Assembly (NCBI GenBank): GCA_029959085.1
Contig: JARWIR010000031.1
Span: forward strand, 7,564,001-7,628,000
Origin: Nemophila menziesii
Lineage: Eukaryota > Streptophyta > Magnoliopsida > Boraginales > Hydrophyllaceae
Reading direction: 5' to 3'
Length of the DNA stretch: 64,000 bases
Part shown: positions 1-10,585 of the stretch, one piece after another
Layout of the letters: every line of letters starts with the position of its first letter
How positions within the stretch are numbered: the first letter of the stretch is position 1
Position numbers and translations under genes: made by a program
The notes under the pieces: model-generated
Databases searched by the model: none
The model's input: the letters and a program-made list of their open reading frames with translations, nothing else
Told to the model about the DNA's origin: nothing

Positions 1-2010
1 AATTTAATAAGGATCGTCATGACGGTCTGGGTCATGCAATGCTACACGGGAGGGATGTGGTGTACCATAAATCCTCTAAAGCAACACCAATAAAATCATT
101 AAAAAAATTTACCCATCGCGACAGTCTCCTCTTTTTCATTCCAAACTCAGCCTATGGAATACCTACCGATCAAATACACAACTACCTTTATCATAAAACG
201 TAATATACACTAAAAAAACTGAAAATTGCTACTTTATACTATCAAAACTAAAATTTAAAAATTCTTGAAAACTTTTTAAAATTTACTTATTAACCTTGGG
301 TTGCCTCCCAAGAAGCTATTTTGTTTATCACGTCATGAAGATCGATATGTTACACATCCCACAAATATTGATAAGGCCTTTGTGACACTACCCGACTTTA
401 TCTCACCTCCTCCTCAAACTAACATCTTTTTTATCTTCCCACCTAAATTTTGTTTCATTCTATCTTTAAAAGGGGGTGGGTAGTTTCCCCGTTTTGTCAT
501 CTATGAACCACGGCAAAACCTATTCTTCACCGGGTTATGATTTATGACGTCCTTGACGGTATGTTCTCTTTCTTCTCTACAATCTTGTATTCATATTTGA
601 GTGGTGGGTAATTCCATCTCATTGTCGCCTTACATGTATGGTGTGTCACCTCGATTTCAAAAAATTTGTTGATCTTCTTTAATGGTGGTGGTGGTTCTGG
701 TTTTTCTTATACCCTCTGATCCTCAACGATTTCAGCTCTAACATCATTCATGATTCGTGGTGTGAATGGTAATGGGTGATTTCTTTGAAAAGAGACTAAA
801 TATTTATTGTTCTTATGCAATCTTGGTGCCTCAACTGGTTTCTTAACCACTTCTTCCTCGTCATCAACCAAATCTTCCACTATTACCTCATCAAATTCTT
901 GCATTAGGAGCTCCCTAACCTCGATCATCACTTCTTTAAGCCCGACCTCTCTCTCTCTCTGTATGTCTGTCTCTTTGTCTCTCTCACTATCTCTCTCTCT
1001 ATTATATGCATACTCCATGGGGACAACAATTTATTTTTTAATTTCTAGGATTTGTTTTGCTACCCCTCTTTCCACCATGATTACAATAGGCTTAACCACA
1101 TGTTCCTTCCAATAATATTCGGTAAGGTTGTTGAATCACTAATACATGTATCTTCATTTACTCCCTCTTCATTAATACTTCTTCGGTTGATCTATATTAA
1201 CCCTCAGAAGAGTGGACTCATAATAGCTTTCGTACAACTCGTGGCGATGCTATGGGCTAGATTTTGGGTAGTCGAGTAGTTTGACATTTGTATGAATAGC
1301 TCTAATTTTTGTTTTCCTTGGATTAGTGTCGACATGGCTTCAATTCTAAGCTTGTATTCCTCTTCTCTTGCCTTTGAACTTTGGCACATCTGTCTGAATT
1401 TTGCGATAATTTCATTCAATGATTTTCTAGGAAGATCTTCTAGTCTTGTGAGTGGTATTCCACTTGCTTGCATGTAGTTTTCAAGCGTATCTTTAAATTC
1501 ATAAGGTTGACTACTCATTGGAGGTTGTGGGATATTTTTGACCATTTTATTACACATCCATTTATTAGAGATTATTGAAAATGTTTTGATAGCAGTTACT
1601 ACCCCATTGTTGATAACCCAAAAAGTCTTTTACTCGAGACGGTTAATATGTCATTGGAGGTTGTGAAATATTTTCGGCCATTGTACCTTCCTTTTTCTTT
1701 TGGGTAATAGTAAGGTGTTAGGTAGAAATTGTTATCCCTTGGTTGGTTTTCCATATATTCTTCCGCATGATTCAATAGGGCGGACTATGGATAATAGCCT
1801 CCATACATCTTCACAGTAATCCTCCCTAACGGTTGGCAATTGAATCACTGCAAGAGTAAAGTATAATAATAAATATAAAAAATGCAACAAAAAAAATACA
1901 ATTTAACAAAATAGTCCCAAACAGCGGACGAAAAAACGTTTCGTCTCCCAAGGTGTGATAAAATAACGTAACTAATTCAACATATCGAGAGAGCTTACTA
2001 CCTGCAAGTG
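1..2010 (-). mobile_element. Degenerate Athila-like LTR-retrotransposon remnant (F)
   Basis: Minus-strand remnant of a gag-type element. Open pieces at 1557-1204 and 1018-707 encode a hydrophilic, charged, partly coiled-coil protein resembling the region after gag in related elements here; no RT or integrase motif is visible. Around 296-345 the minus strand shows the conserved post-ORF motif (TTAAAC-like stretch followed by a GGGAGGCAACCC hairpin) that ends the ORFs of A and B. Near 1913-1945 there is a decayed PBS/LTR junction (gcagcggac..., then ctcccaaggtgtgataaaa), so the 5' LTR began at about 1945 and is cut at 2010 by element A. Strand, family and order are inferred from similarity to B. 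Stops and frameshifts make it non-functional. Confidence 0.6.
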
Positions 2011-3545
2011 TGATGTCTCCCTATTTGTGATGGATTAATCTAGGTTAAAGACATCATCTTATGTGAATTAGGATAGTCAAATACTCGATTTTTGTTTATA
2101 ATATTGTATAATTTTATTTCTTGTCTTGATTTGATGATTTATTATTTTTAGAGAATATTTGGTTTAATTGTGAGCTTTAAAGATATATGAAAATTACTTG
2201 AATTCCAAATCAATTTTAAAGAGATAAATGAAAGAAGATAAGGATGTAAATTGGAGATAAAGGAAGGAAAAGATAAAATAGAAAAAGAAAAGTTGTCAAA
2301 TAAATCTGAATTTCAAGAGCCATGTCCACGAAAGTTATCATAACTCAAGATTGGATAGGAATTTGGAAGAATGGTCCAAAGCAAAAGTGTAGAAATTTCT
2401 GAGACGGTCAATATCGAAGATGTTACAACCAAAACAAGACATCAACAATTTATTACCTTTTCTATATTTTAGGGCTACGAATTTGAATTGTAAAAGAGTC
2501 CTATTACTTTCCCTATACTCCAAGAATCCAAATTAGGGATTCCTATACACCTATATATACAACCTTTAACTATCGTAAACATGTCATTTCTTAGTTCTAA
2601 ACCTTAAATTAATTCTTAGTCATTCAAGAGAAGCAACAAGACCTGTAGAGAGGAAGACAAGAAGTTGGAAAATAGCAAATTCCTCTTGTCATCATCTCCT
2701 CTATCATTAGGGTAATTTGTATTAGATTTTTTTAGCTTATCTTTGTTTTTAATTACTTATATCCATAGTTTATTTCTATGTCTTTATATATGAACTAATT
2801 TTCTCATAGGTTGGGTTTGCATATGTATAATCTTTGAATTCTAATTCTTTTTCTTTTTTTGATTGGCAAATCAAACTATATATGAAGCTCATACATCAAG
2901 ATTTTTTACACTTTTTATTAAACTAGCTATTACAAATCTTCTCAATTAATAATCTAGCATAGCCAACAACCTTCTTTATCTTTCTTCTACATTCGGGATT
3001 CGAACCTTGGACCTCATGGATGAGACAATAGAGCTCCGGCCAACAACCTTCTTTTTTTAACTTTCTACCAACTTCAGGGTTCGAACCCTGTACCTCTTAG
3101 TTGAGAGACAGGGCCCTGGCCAGATGAGCTAGCTCACCTGGTTCTAATTCTTTATTTATTTATTTATTTATTTTAATGTTATTTGGGAAAACCTTTTTAA
3201 ATTGATTCTAGAATCTAACCATATTTTTTATGTGATTTGATTTATTGACTATAGTTCTTGTGAATGCATGCGTATAGACCACCCCATTAATAGTAGTTAG
3301 ATGGTTACCCGGAAGGGGTGTCTAATTACTGAAACACCACATAAGCGTCTAGTGTGCGGTAGTGATCCGGAAGGGCTTGCCTAACTAGATAGTCATTAGG
3401 GTTTGATTTAATCACTGATCATTATTTGCTGGTCAGTCTCATCTAAGAACTTAGTGGCATAGGAGCACCTTAGTTAAGCCACTTGGTAATTGCGAGGTCG
3501 GCACCTAAGTCCACATGGAAGGGGTTAGGAGGAATTTAGAATCTT
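2011..3545 (+). repeat. 5' LTR of plus-strand element A (truncated, SINE inside)
   Basis: Begins TGATGTCTCC, the same LTR start as elements B and C, and forms the family terminal hairpin at 2011-2056. Segments such as the AGTAGTTAGATGG block at 3293-3310 and the CACATAA..GTCTAG block match the LTR of B in the same relative orientation. The LTR breaks off near 3545, where sequence jumps directly to gag-like DNA, so the LTR end, PBS and gag start have been deleted. A SINE occupies 2851-3141. Confidence 0.7.
2851..3141 (-). mobile_element. tRNA-related SINE with two box-B motifs
   Basis: Flanked by a 12-bp direct repeat TTCTAATTCTTT (2839-2850 and 3142-3153), the target-site duplication of target-primed retrotransposition. 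On the minus strand the head carries a tRNA-like A box (TAGCTCATCTGGCCAGGGC, about 3133-3115) and B box (GGTTCGAACCC), and a second copy of the B-box region lies about 75 bp further in; the pyrimidine-rich left end corresponds to the A-rich tail. Inserted in the LTR of element A, so it is younger than A. RNA polymerase III promoter function is inferred from the boxes only. Confidence 0.75.
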
Positions 3546-3599
3546 GGCTATTTATGGATAAATAACATGAGCTAGTTCAAACTTCCATGGAGTTCAATA

Positions 3600-4530
3600 A
3601 TGAAAGATTCATGGAACAAGCTGCAGAATTGGAGACCTTGGAGACACATGTCACTCAAGTAATTAGTAACTCCCGTAAGTTTCAACAAGAACTTCCACAT
3701 TTAATCCGAGATATAACGGAGGATCAGACTCAAAAAACACTTCCATCTTAGCCACATGAAGATTTAAACGATTTGAAAAAAAAAATGTGGATGAAAGTGA
3801 CACAAAGCTCAATTCTTCCTTATCAACAATGCAACTCATGCACCAATAAATTCAAGCGATGGAGCAAAGAGTGACGCAAGTCACTATGACCAATCAACAA
3901 TTACAACAAGAATTACATATGAAACTGGGTGATATCAATGTTGGGTTCAAATTTTCAACCATAAAAGAACCAACCAAGCTTAGCTTAGAAGAAGTAATTG
4001 TTAAAGATCAGAATACGAAAGAGGTTGAGAAAGAGTTCAAGCATGTGGTTAGAGAAGATGAAAAAGAAACTTAGGAAGAAGAGACATCTTCACAAAAGGT
4101 GCAAGAAGAAGAAAGTAAGGTGGAACCGCCACCTACACAACCATCATCACTAATCAAGTCAAAATAAATTGAGGTAATAATCAAAGATTGTGATAGTAAG
4201 GATAAGATTGAAATATATCATGAGGGAACCGTGACTCTCTGAACTGAAAAAGAATCCAGAATTTTTCATTTTGTGAAAGAAAATGGAAGCTAAAAAGAAA
4301 GTCCACAATAAACCCGTGAAGAAGAGAATCAAAATTGAGTGTGCGGTTGGTGATGAGGTTCTATGGAAAGCCTCCAAGAGAGAAAATAGACCACGGGGAT
4401 TCAAGAATTGTGGATGGGTCCGTTTGTAGTTACAAAAGTTGTTTCGGCAAACTGATTGATATACAAGCTAAGAAGGGTCACAAACTTCGGATAGTAGATG
4501 TGCGGAGGCTATATAATCAAAAAATAATTG
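3600..4530 (+). pseudogene. Remnant of gag-GPF polyprotein (element A)
   Basis: The 3859-4074 frame encodes a Gln/Glu/Lys-rich coiled-coil segment like the acidic region of B's gag-protease ORF. The GPF-type segment follows at about 4340-4530 in two frames: VGDEVLWKASKRENRPRGF, then after a frameshift VTKVV-like and RIVDVRRLY, closely matching residues 890-945 of the B protein. The protease motif seen in B is not visible. Several stops and at least one frameshift make it non-functional. Its value is comparative: it shows that fusion of a gag tail to an integrase C-terminal segment is not unique to B. Confidence 0.6.
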
Positions 4531-4769
4531 AGGTAACACGTCGAACTTTGAAAGACGTTAAACAAAAGTGCTTTCTAGGAGACATCCCACATTATTTTAT
4601 GTTTTTTTGTTTTTTTTGTTTTTATTCTTTTTAGTTAGTTTATGTGTTTTTAAGTGCATATGGCAGTAATAAGGAAGGTATGAGTGCTTTTGATGTGTAG
4701 GTATGAAAGGATTCGAGTTTGGGGTGAAAAAACGGAAAATATTTAGAGATGAAAAGGGATGGACAAAGG

Positions 4770-5165
4770 CTTTTTGTGGTACACCGCCTGCATGTATTCG
4801 CGGTACACCGCACTTATCAGCGTGGAATTTTTTTACCAAAACTTCGAACTGGCATAACTTCGCGCTCGGGTATCGGAATTCACTTTTTCTCGAGTCTAAA
4901 TCGCATAGTTTTTCGAGATCTATCCAATTGAGTGGATAGAACGTATTTTTTTCGTGGCATCCAGAGATTTTGTGCGGTACACTTCACGAGGGGTCCGGTG
5001 CACCACAGATCCAAAACTGTGGCGACGGTTCGCAAATACGGTACATTGGCGAGGCCAACTTCACAAAACTGTGTCAACAACTCGCATCCACGGTTTGAAA
5101 CCCTTGAGTTTGATGTACAATATCTCTGCCCAGGTGCACCGCACGACGTCGCCAGATCCAAATTC
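4770..5165 (+). repeat. GC-rich palindromic repeat region of element A
   Basis: Repeated, partly palindromic motifs such as GCGGTACACCGC and GGTGCACCGCAC recur at irregular spacing between the end of the polyprotein and the additional-ORF remnant. The region is much richer in GC than its surroundings. B (17285-17705) and C (44890-45265) carry analogous but sequence-unrelated arrays at the same place. The open frames crossing it on both strands are unlikely to be coding. Confidence 0.6.
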
Positions 5166-5559
5166 GAAAGGTTATAAGATGGGTTTTAAAGAAGAGGTTA
5201 GTTTTTACACGAATTCATTAATCCTTAAGCCTCTCTTTATTCCCCAAACCTCTCCTAACTCCATTAAAACTTCACTAAACCTTCACCAAATATCAAAACA
5301 CTACCTAATCATCATAAATTTACATCCAATCCGTTCCCCACATCATTATAAAGAAGATTCAACCACCCAAATCATATCAAAACACTTTGAATCCAAGAAT
5401 CAAAACCCAAAATTTCCAAATCTTACCCAACAATTTCTTAGATCCATACCAATCAAGTACGATTTCATCCTACCCACATAGAGAATCATCATCATAACAC
5501 CTTTCCTAACCCAAATAACACTTGTTCAACCTAAAATCGAGGGTTACAAATTTAAATAG

Positions 5560-5960
5560 TGTTTAAAGCTTTGAGTTGGAGGTCAATTGAGATGAAGAAA
5601 AGAACATGAACATTATCTACTGTTAGGGAGATGAAGAAGAATCAAAGTAAGGTATTGGGTTTTATTGAAAAGAAACAATTGAGAAAAGTTCAAGTTCCAG
5701 TATAAGGGGTAAAACGGGTCAAGTGAATAGAGGATAACTAGCTGTGGTGAATTTAAAGAGCGAAAAGGTTTCAACTTTCATAAGGAAGACACCATAACCT
5801 CTACAAATCAAGTCCTATACCCGAGATGAATGAAGCTTCAAAGGCCTTGTTAGCTTCCGCCAAAACGTATTTACTGGACTTACCTTTAGCTCATGAGAAA
5901 GTATTCGAAAAAGAAGTTGGAGAAGATGAAAAACAAGAGATTTCTAGAGTGTGATTGATT
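5560..5960 (+). pseudogene. Remnant of the additional ORF (element A)
   Basis: Around 5829-5950 the plus strand reads LPLAHEKVFEKEVGEDEKQE, corresponding to LPFAYEKVFKEEIRDGEYK in the 398-aa additional ORF of B. Only this N-terminal part is recognisable and a stop follows (GV, TGA). It shows that the ORF belonged to the element family before B inserted. Confidence 0.55.
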
Positions 5961-6649
5961 GATTTGGGGATGTAAGGGAAAGTTAAATTGGTGAAACATG
6001 AAGATTACATACAAGGAAAGAACTTCACCCTATTACGGGTATTGATCATGCGAGGCAATAGCCTCGAAGAATATGTTTTCTTTCTTTCTTACCATTTATT
6101 TATGTGCAATATCTGTTCAATTTTAATTTTTTATTGAGTCTTTTCGAGTCGTGGGGACACGTATCATTTTTTAGTTTGGGGTGTGGGGATTGGTTGTCTC
6201 TAATATCCATTTTTATGTGTTTTTACTGTTTTTAGGAATAAATTAAAATTTTTGATAGAGGGAATTTAGATGTAGAGTGTGTTTAATAGCTTTAAAGCAT
6301 AGGCTTAGTAAATTAATGATAGAAAGTAGTATGTTTATGATCTGTTTTATTTTGTATACTTTGAGTATTTGCAGGAAAACACACATTGATAGTAAAGAAA
6401 AGATTAATTAGCAATGCGATAGAAAATATGTTTGATCTCAGGGAGCCATGAGTGGTGTGCAGACCGTGAGATCCAAGTTAGTTGATAAACTCATTTGATG
6501 AACGTGCTAAAGGTAAGAGAATATCGAAATTGCATAGTTTAGAAAGTGATTAATGAGGTTCTTTGATAAGCATCTTGTTGCCTTTTAGCTTGCTGTCCAT
6601 TTATTATACTTTATATCCTTCTCAGCCCCTTCTATCCTTTCTAATGGTT

Positions 6650-7562
6650 GGGTTGGCTGTTGTTGGAAGAACAAAATTCCTCCAACGCTAGCGTCTCCCC
6701 TACCTTCTTGCTCTGACTTGAAAACCTTAAGCCTCTTGTGTAATTTTCTGAAGTGTGTGAAAAGAGGAGGCTAAGGGGTGTTTTTATAGGTGCTAAGAGT
6801 CCCTAATTCGTTTTACTTGGAGCGGAAGACAAGTAAACGACTCTTTAATTCGCAGCCCTAAAATATAATGAAGGTAAGATTATGTTGCTGATTTGTTTTG
6901 GTCATATCACCTTCAATACTTATCCGTTTGACGCGTTCTTTATATCTAAATCACTTGTCTCGGAAAGCTCTATCCATTGGTCTAGACCATTCTCCCAAAT
7001 TTCTAGTCAATCTTGAGTTATGAGATCGTCTTTGAATGTGGCTGGAATTTCAGATTTATTTGGCAACTTTATCTTTTCCTTCTTTGCATATCTCCTTCCT
7101 TAATCTTCCAATTTCCATGTACATCTTCTTTCCTTTACTTCTTAGACTTGACTTGATTTCTAATTAACTACCATATATCTTTAAAGCTTCACAATAAATA
7201 AATAATTAAACCACATATGCTTTAAAAATTAAGAAATCATTCAATCAAGACTAGAAATAAGAAAGTGCATTCTAAAATTAGAAACTCGAATAAAATACTT
7301 CCTAACACACTAAAAATAATCAAAGTCTTTAATTCTCACCTCTCCTCCTTGTATTGGTTCTCCATGAAATTCAAGAACCTACTAACTTTGCACTAAAAAT
7401 AACCAAATTAACACATAAAAGCTCTGAAAATGCAAATAGTCTAATTCTAAGGGGAGAAAGTGAAATATGACGAAATAAGCATAAAAGTATATCAAATAGG
7501 TCCAATTCACCTAAAATGATGTCTCCTAAAGGCTAATATTTAGAACAAATTGGGAGACACCA
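6650..7562 (-). repeat. Truncated C-type LTR
   Basis: Matches the LTRs of element C in the same orientation (compare the AACCTTAAGCCTCTTGTGTAA block at 6724 with 41760 and 52098, and the terminal GGGAGACACCA at 7552-7562 with GGGAGACATCA in C). The left part of the LTR is missing, replaced by element A sequence. It is directly followed by gag sequence of a different subfamily (D), with no polypurine tract between, so the junction is rearranged rather than a normal LTR-internal boundary. Confidence 0.65.
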
Positions 7563-7571
7563 GTCTCCTAC

Positions 7572-8208
7572 CTATTATCCATTCTCTTGACAAAACTTTT
7601 CAAGGTTGCTCTGATCTTTAAGTCTCATACTCTTCGGATAAAAACGGTTAAAGAATACGGATTGAAGTTCTGTCAATGTATTAATTGTACCTGGTGGTTG
7701 TCTATCTAGCCAATCACCAGCTTTGTCGGTTAGAAAGAACGAAAACATGTGACAATACAGTTGCTCGCGTGTAATGCCTGGAGTAACATAGGCATCACAA
7801 ATCTGCATGAACTTCTGAATCGCTCTTACCAGATCTTGAACTGCTGCACCACTATAGAGTTTAAAATTCTGAAATTGGCTGAGCATGCCCGTATCGAGTC
7901 TGAACTTGATATTCTAGATCTCTGGATAACGATAACCTAATAATTGTACTTGAAAAGGTACTCCCAAGCCTGGAAGATCTTGTTCAATTCTGTTGTTGTT
8001 TCCGTTATCTCATTGTGGTGGCGGTGCTAAATGACCTAAAGGACCAAGTGGTGGATCCCTTAGGGGTGGATCTACTCCTTGTTGTTGATTTTCTGCCATG
8101 GCTCTTCTTTGGTTTCTTTCTTCTCGGATACGTTTGTTATAAGCTCTGAAACTCCTTTCAGGCTCCGGGAGAGGAGGCCAAGGATGCACTGTTAAAACCT
8201 GAAAAAGA
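7572..8208 (-). pseudogene. gag N-terminal fragment of element D
   Basis: The minus-strand frame 7886-7575 gives a retrotransposon gag segment (FMQICDAYVTPGITREQLYC.., then FFNRFYPKSMRLKDQ) nearly identical to residues 127-228 of the B gag. Upstream to 8102 the N-terminus continues with in-frame stops; the first ATG is near 8102. Upstream of that ATG a conserved peptide (PWPPLPEPERSF) continues to about 8195 and is preceded by CTTTTTCAG. The rest of the gag-pol is deleted at 7572. Confidence 0.75.
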
Positions 8209-8323
8209 CTAAAGCAACCAACAAGTGTAAATCTGGAAAAATAAAAAATAAAAACTGGAAAATAAAAATTAATTAAAAACTACTACTAGAAATAAATAAC
8301 CCACACGCTAACGAGACACAGGT

Positions 8324-8340
8324 CCCTGGCAGCGGCGCCA
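8324..8340 (-). other. Primer-binding site of element D (tRNA-Asp-like)
   Basis: The minus strand reads TGGCGCCGCTGCCAGGG six bases after the LTR end. The plant tRNA-Asp(GTC) 3' end would be complementary to TGGCGCCGTTGCCGGGG, so two of 17 positions differ. The tRNA assignment rests on known Athila primer sites. Confidence 0.7.
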
Positions 8341-8346
8341 AAAACT

Positions 8347-9708
8347 TGGTGTCACCTAGGGTGTCATAAATATATGATAAATAAATACGGGAAACAATGC
8401 ACTAATCACCCTAGACTAGCATGGTTTCGCAAGTATTACAGTTTGTATGCAAGATTTAATGATAAGAAGATTCGTTCCTCATGGACTTAAATGTGTTAGA
8501 CGAATGGATAAATAAATCAGAGTAGTAATTAATAATTAAAAGACAAGAAAGTAAATATGATTGATTGAGAGATGAGATGAATAACTAAATAAATTAAAAG
8601 ACAAATAATTAATACGAGAGAGAATATAGATGAGAGAGTATAGCTTAGGTTTTTGCTAGTATGCACTAATCCTTCTAATTCTTTCTATCAATTTCAGTTT
8701 ATAAGGGAGACAATATCTCTTTGATATGTAGTCAGGATTCTAAATTCCCCCTATCCCTGGAGAGCGTTTTAGGGTGGCAACCTCACAATCACAAGGGAAC
8801 TCACAAAGGGTTAACCTGCGCCACTTGGGTCCTAGGTGTAGTCCTACCTACTAATGATGTTTGGTGATGAAAATAAACCTTAATGACTATCTAGTTAGGC
8901 TGGTTTTGTCAGGACCAATTCCTTATTGTAGATGGTTATGTGGTGTTTTAATAACTAGACACCCCTTCTGGGCGACCATGTAACTACTATTAGCAAAGCC
9001 CTAAATTGATCAGGTTTAAGACAGACGGTAAACCGAAGCATAGAAATCAAATATATGGTAAAGTAGCTAGAATCGGATTAAAACATATAATTCCTAAAGA
9101 AACTTAGATAGAAAGAATTTTGAATTCATAGATTATACATAATGCAAAGCCCAAGCTATGGGAAAATTAGTTCATACCTGAAGGAAATAAACTAAAAGAA
9201 TGATACATAGATTTCATCTTGCTCTTTTCAATAACTCTAATGATATAAAACTTAAGGACTAACTTATGAGAAGCAAGGATGATTTTACAAAGGTTTAAGG
9301 GTGTATCTATAGGTGTTTAGAAGACGTAATTCGTTTTCTTAGAGTGTAAGACAAGTAACATGGACTCCAAGCCCAACTCAAATTCGTAACCCTAAAATGT
9401 AGAAAAGGTAATAATCTGACGCTGTTTTGTTTTGGCTGTAACTTCTTTGTTTCAACTCCGTTTGACGCTTTCCATATGTCGAAACTGATAGTCTCGGAAA
9501 GATCTATAACTTTTCTTCGGACTATTTATCCAAATTCCTAGCCAATCTTGAGTTATGATTACTCTAATGGTTGTAGGTGCTGGAATTCAGAGTTATTTGG
9601 CAACTTTATCTTTCCATGTCCTATCTTTTCTTTCTTTTATCTCCAATTTTCATGCATATTTTATTTCCTTTATCTCTTTAGACTTGATTTGGAATATTTA
9701 TCTGTAAG
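8347..9708 (-). repeat. 5' LTR of element D (truncated)
   Basis: Starts TGGTGTCACCTAGGGTGT next to the PBS and follows the B LTR along its length (GCAAGTATTACAG, TAGGTTTTTGCTAGTATGCACTAATCC, CCCTAATGACTATCTAGTTAG-like blocks). It breaks off near 9708 where LINE sequence begins, so the outer end with the TGATGTCTCC hairpin is lost. Confidence 0.7.
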
Positions 9709-10585
9709 TAATGTGTAAGAGGTATTCCCAGATTTTTACCAAGGGATTTGGTAATACCAATATTAGGTTTTTACGAGACCTCCCTGCAAATATTATCTGG
9801 AGTACCATTACTAAAAAGAATGGTTGATTTTTGGAGGTTAATTCTTTGACCCGAAGCATTACATATAATGATTATTTGGTTATCAGAAATTCTAACAAGA
9901 CAACTTTACATATGGAAAATCTCCAGTTTTCTTTCAATGTCTTTATAGATATGTCTAATTTTTCAATTATAGGAAATCCCATGAACTTGATAGCTTTATT
10001 AAATGCTTAGTATTCAATTGAATGGAGATGCAAAAGGAAGATTGGTCCCTAGCCAAGAAATCATCACTTCAGAGGTCTGCATATTCAACTTCCAAGATGG
10101 TATTAGCTTGGGTAGGGGCAACATTTCTACCCATTACATCGTTGATTAAATTACAAACAACGTATGCAACAAAAGTTTTGCCTTGCGAAAAAGACTGATC
10201 TATGTTGACTTTTAGAGCCTATAGTTAGGGCGACCAAATAGTGGACAAAGGGTTGTGTTTCTTCTAAAAATAGATCCTACTACTGGGAGTATTCTTAATC
10301 TTGCATACGAACAATTCTAGAAAATGAGGAAGTTCGTAGAGTAATACAAATTTAGAAGAAGGCACCATATTCAATAAAGAAGTTGTTTCTAACTACCCAA
10401 ATATTCCTTAAGCATGCAACAACTTTCAGGGCTCAAATATTGGACATTAGATTTAGAAGTTTAAAATTCAAAGAGTCAACAACCAAATCCTACAGTTTTA
10501 TTGATGTTGATATGGAAATGAAAGGGGAATATACCCCAAAAATTTCTTTAGAGTTCACCCTTGGGGACGACGCATTCTACACTAC
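9709..10585 (-). mobile_element. LINE reverse-transcriptase fragment
   Basis: Closely matches 38668-39523 base for base with scattered differences. On the minus strand it contains the LINE RT stretch SGQRINLQKSTILFSNGTP followed by a KLNIGITKSLG-like stretch, typical of plant L1-type RT just before the LGIPL motif. It lacks the RT C-terminus, zinc-knuckle and RNase H parts. It is bounded by truncated LTR D on the left and by element E on the right, so both ends look like deletion junctions. Not functional. Confidence 0.65.

Larger units (their letters stand above)
3546..6648 (+). mobile_element. Internal region of non-autonomous Athila-like element A (decayed)
   Basis: Plus-strand counterpart of element B. 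In order it holds a gag-tail remnant, a GPF-type integrase C-terminal remnant, the post-ORF motif (about 4553-4590), a GC-rich palindromic array, an additional-ORF remnant, and a 3' non-coding part whose end (about 6120-6200 and 6520-6648) matches B at 15600-15540 and 15240-15110 read on the minus strand. No RT, RNase H or integrase core is present between gag and the GPF segment, the same gap as in B. At about 6650 the sequence switches to an unrelated LTR in the opposite orientation, so the 3' LTR of A has been lost. Confidence 0.65.
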
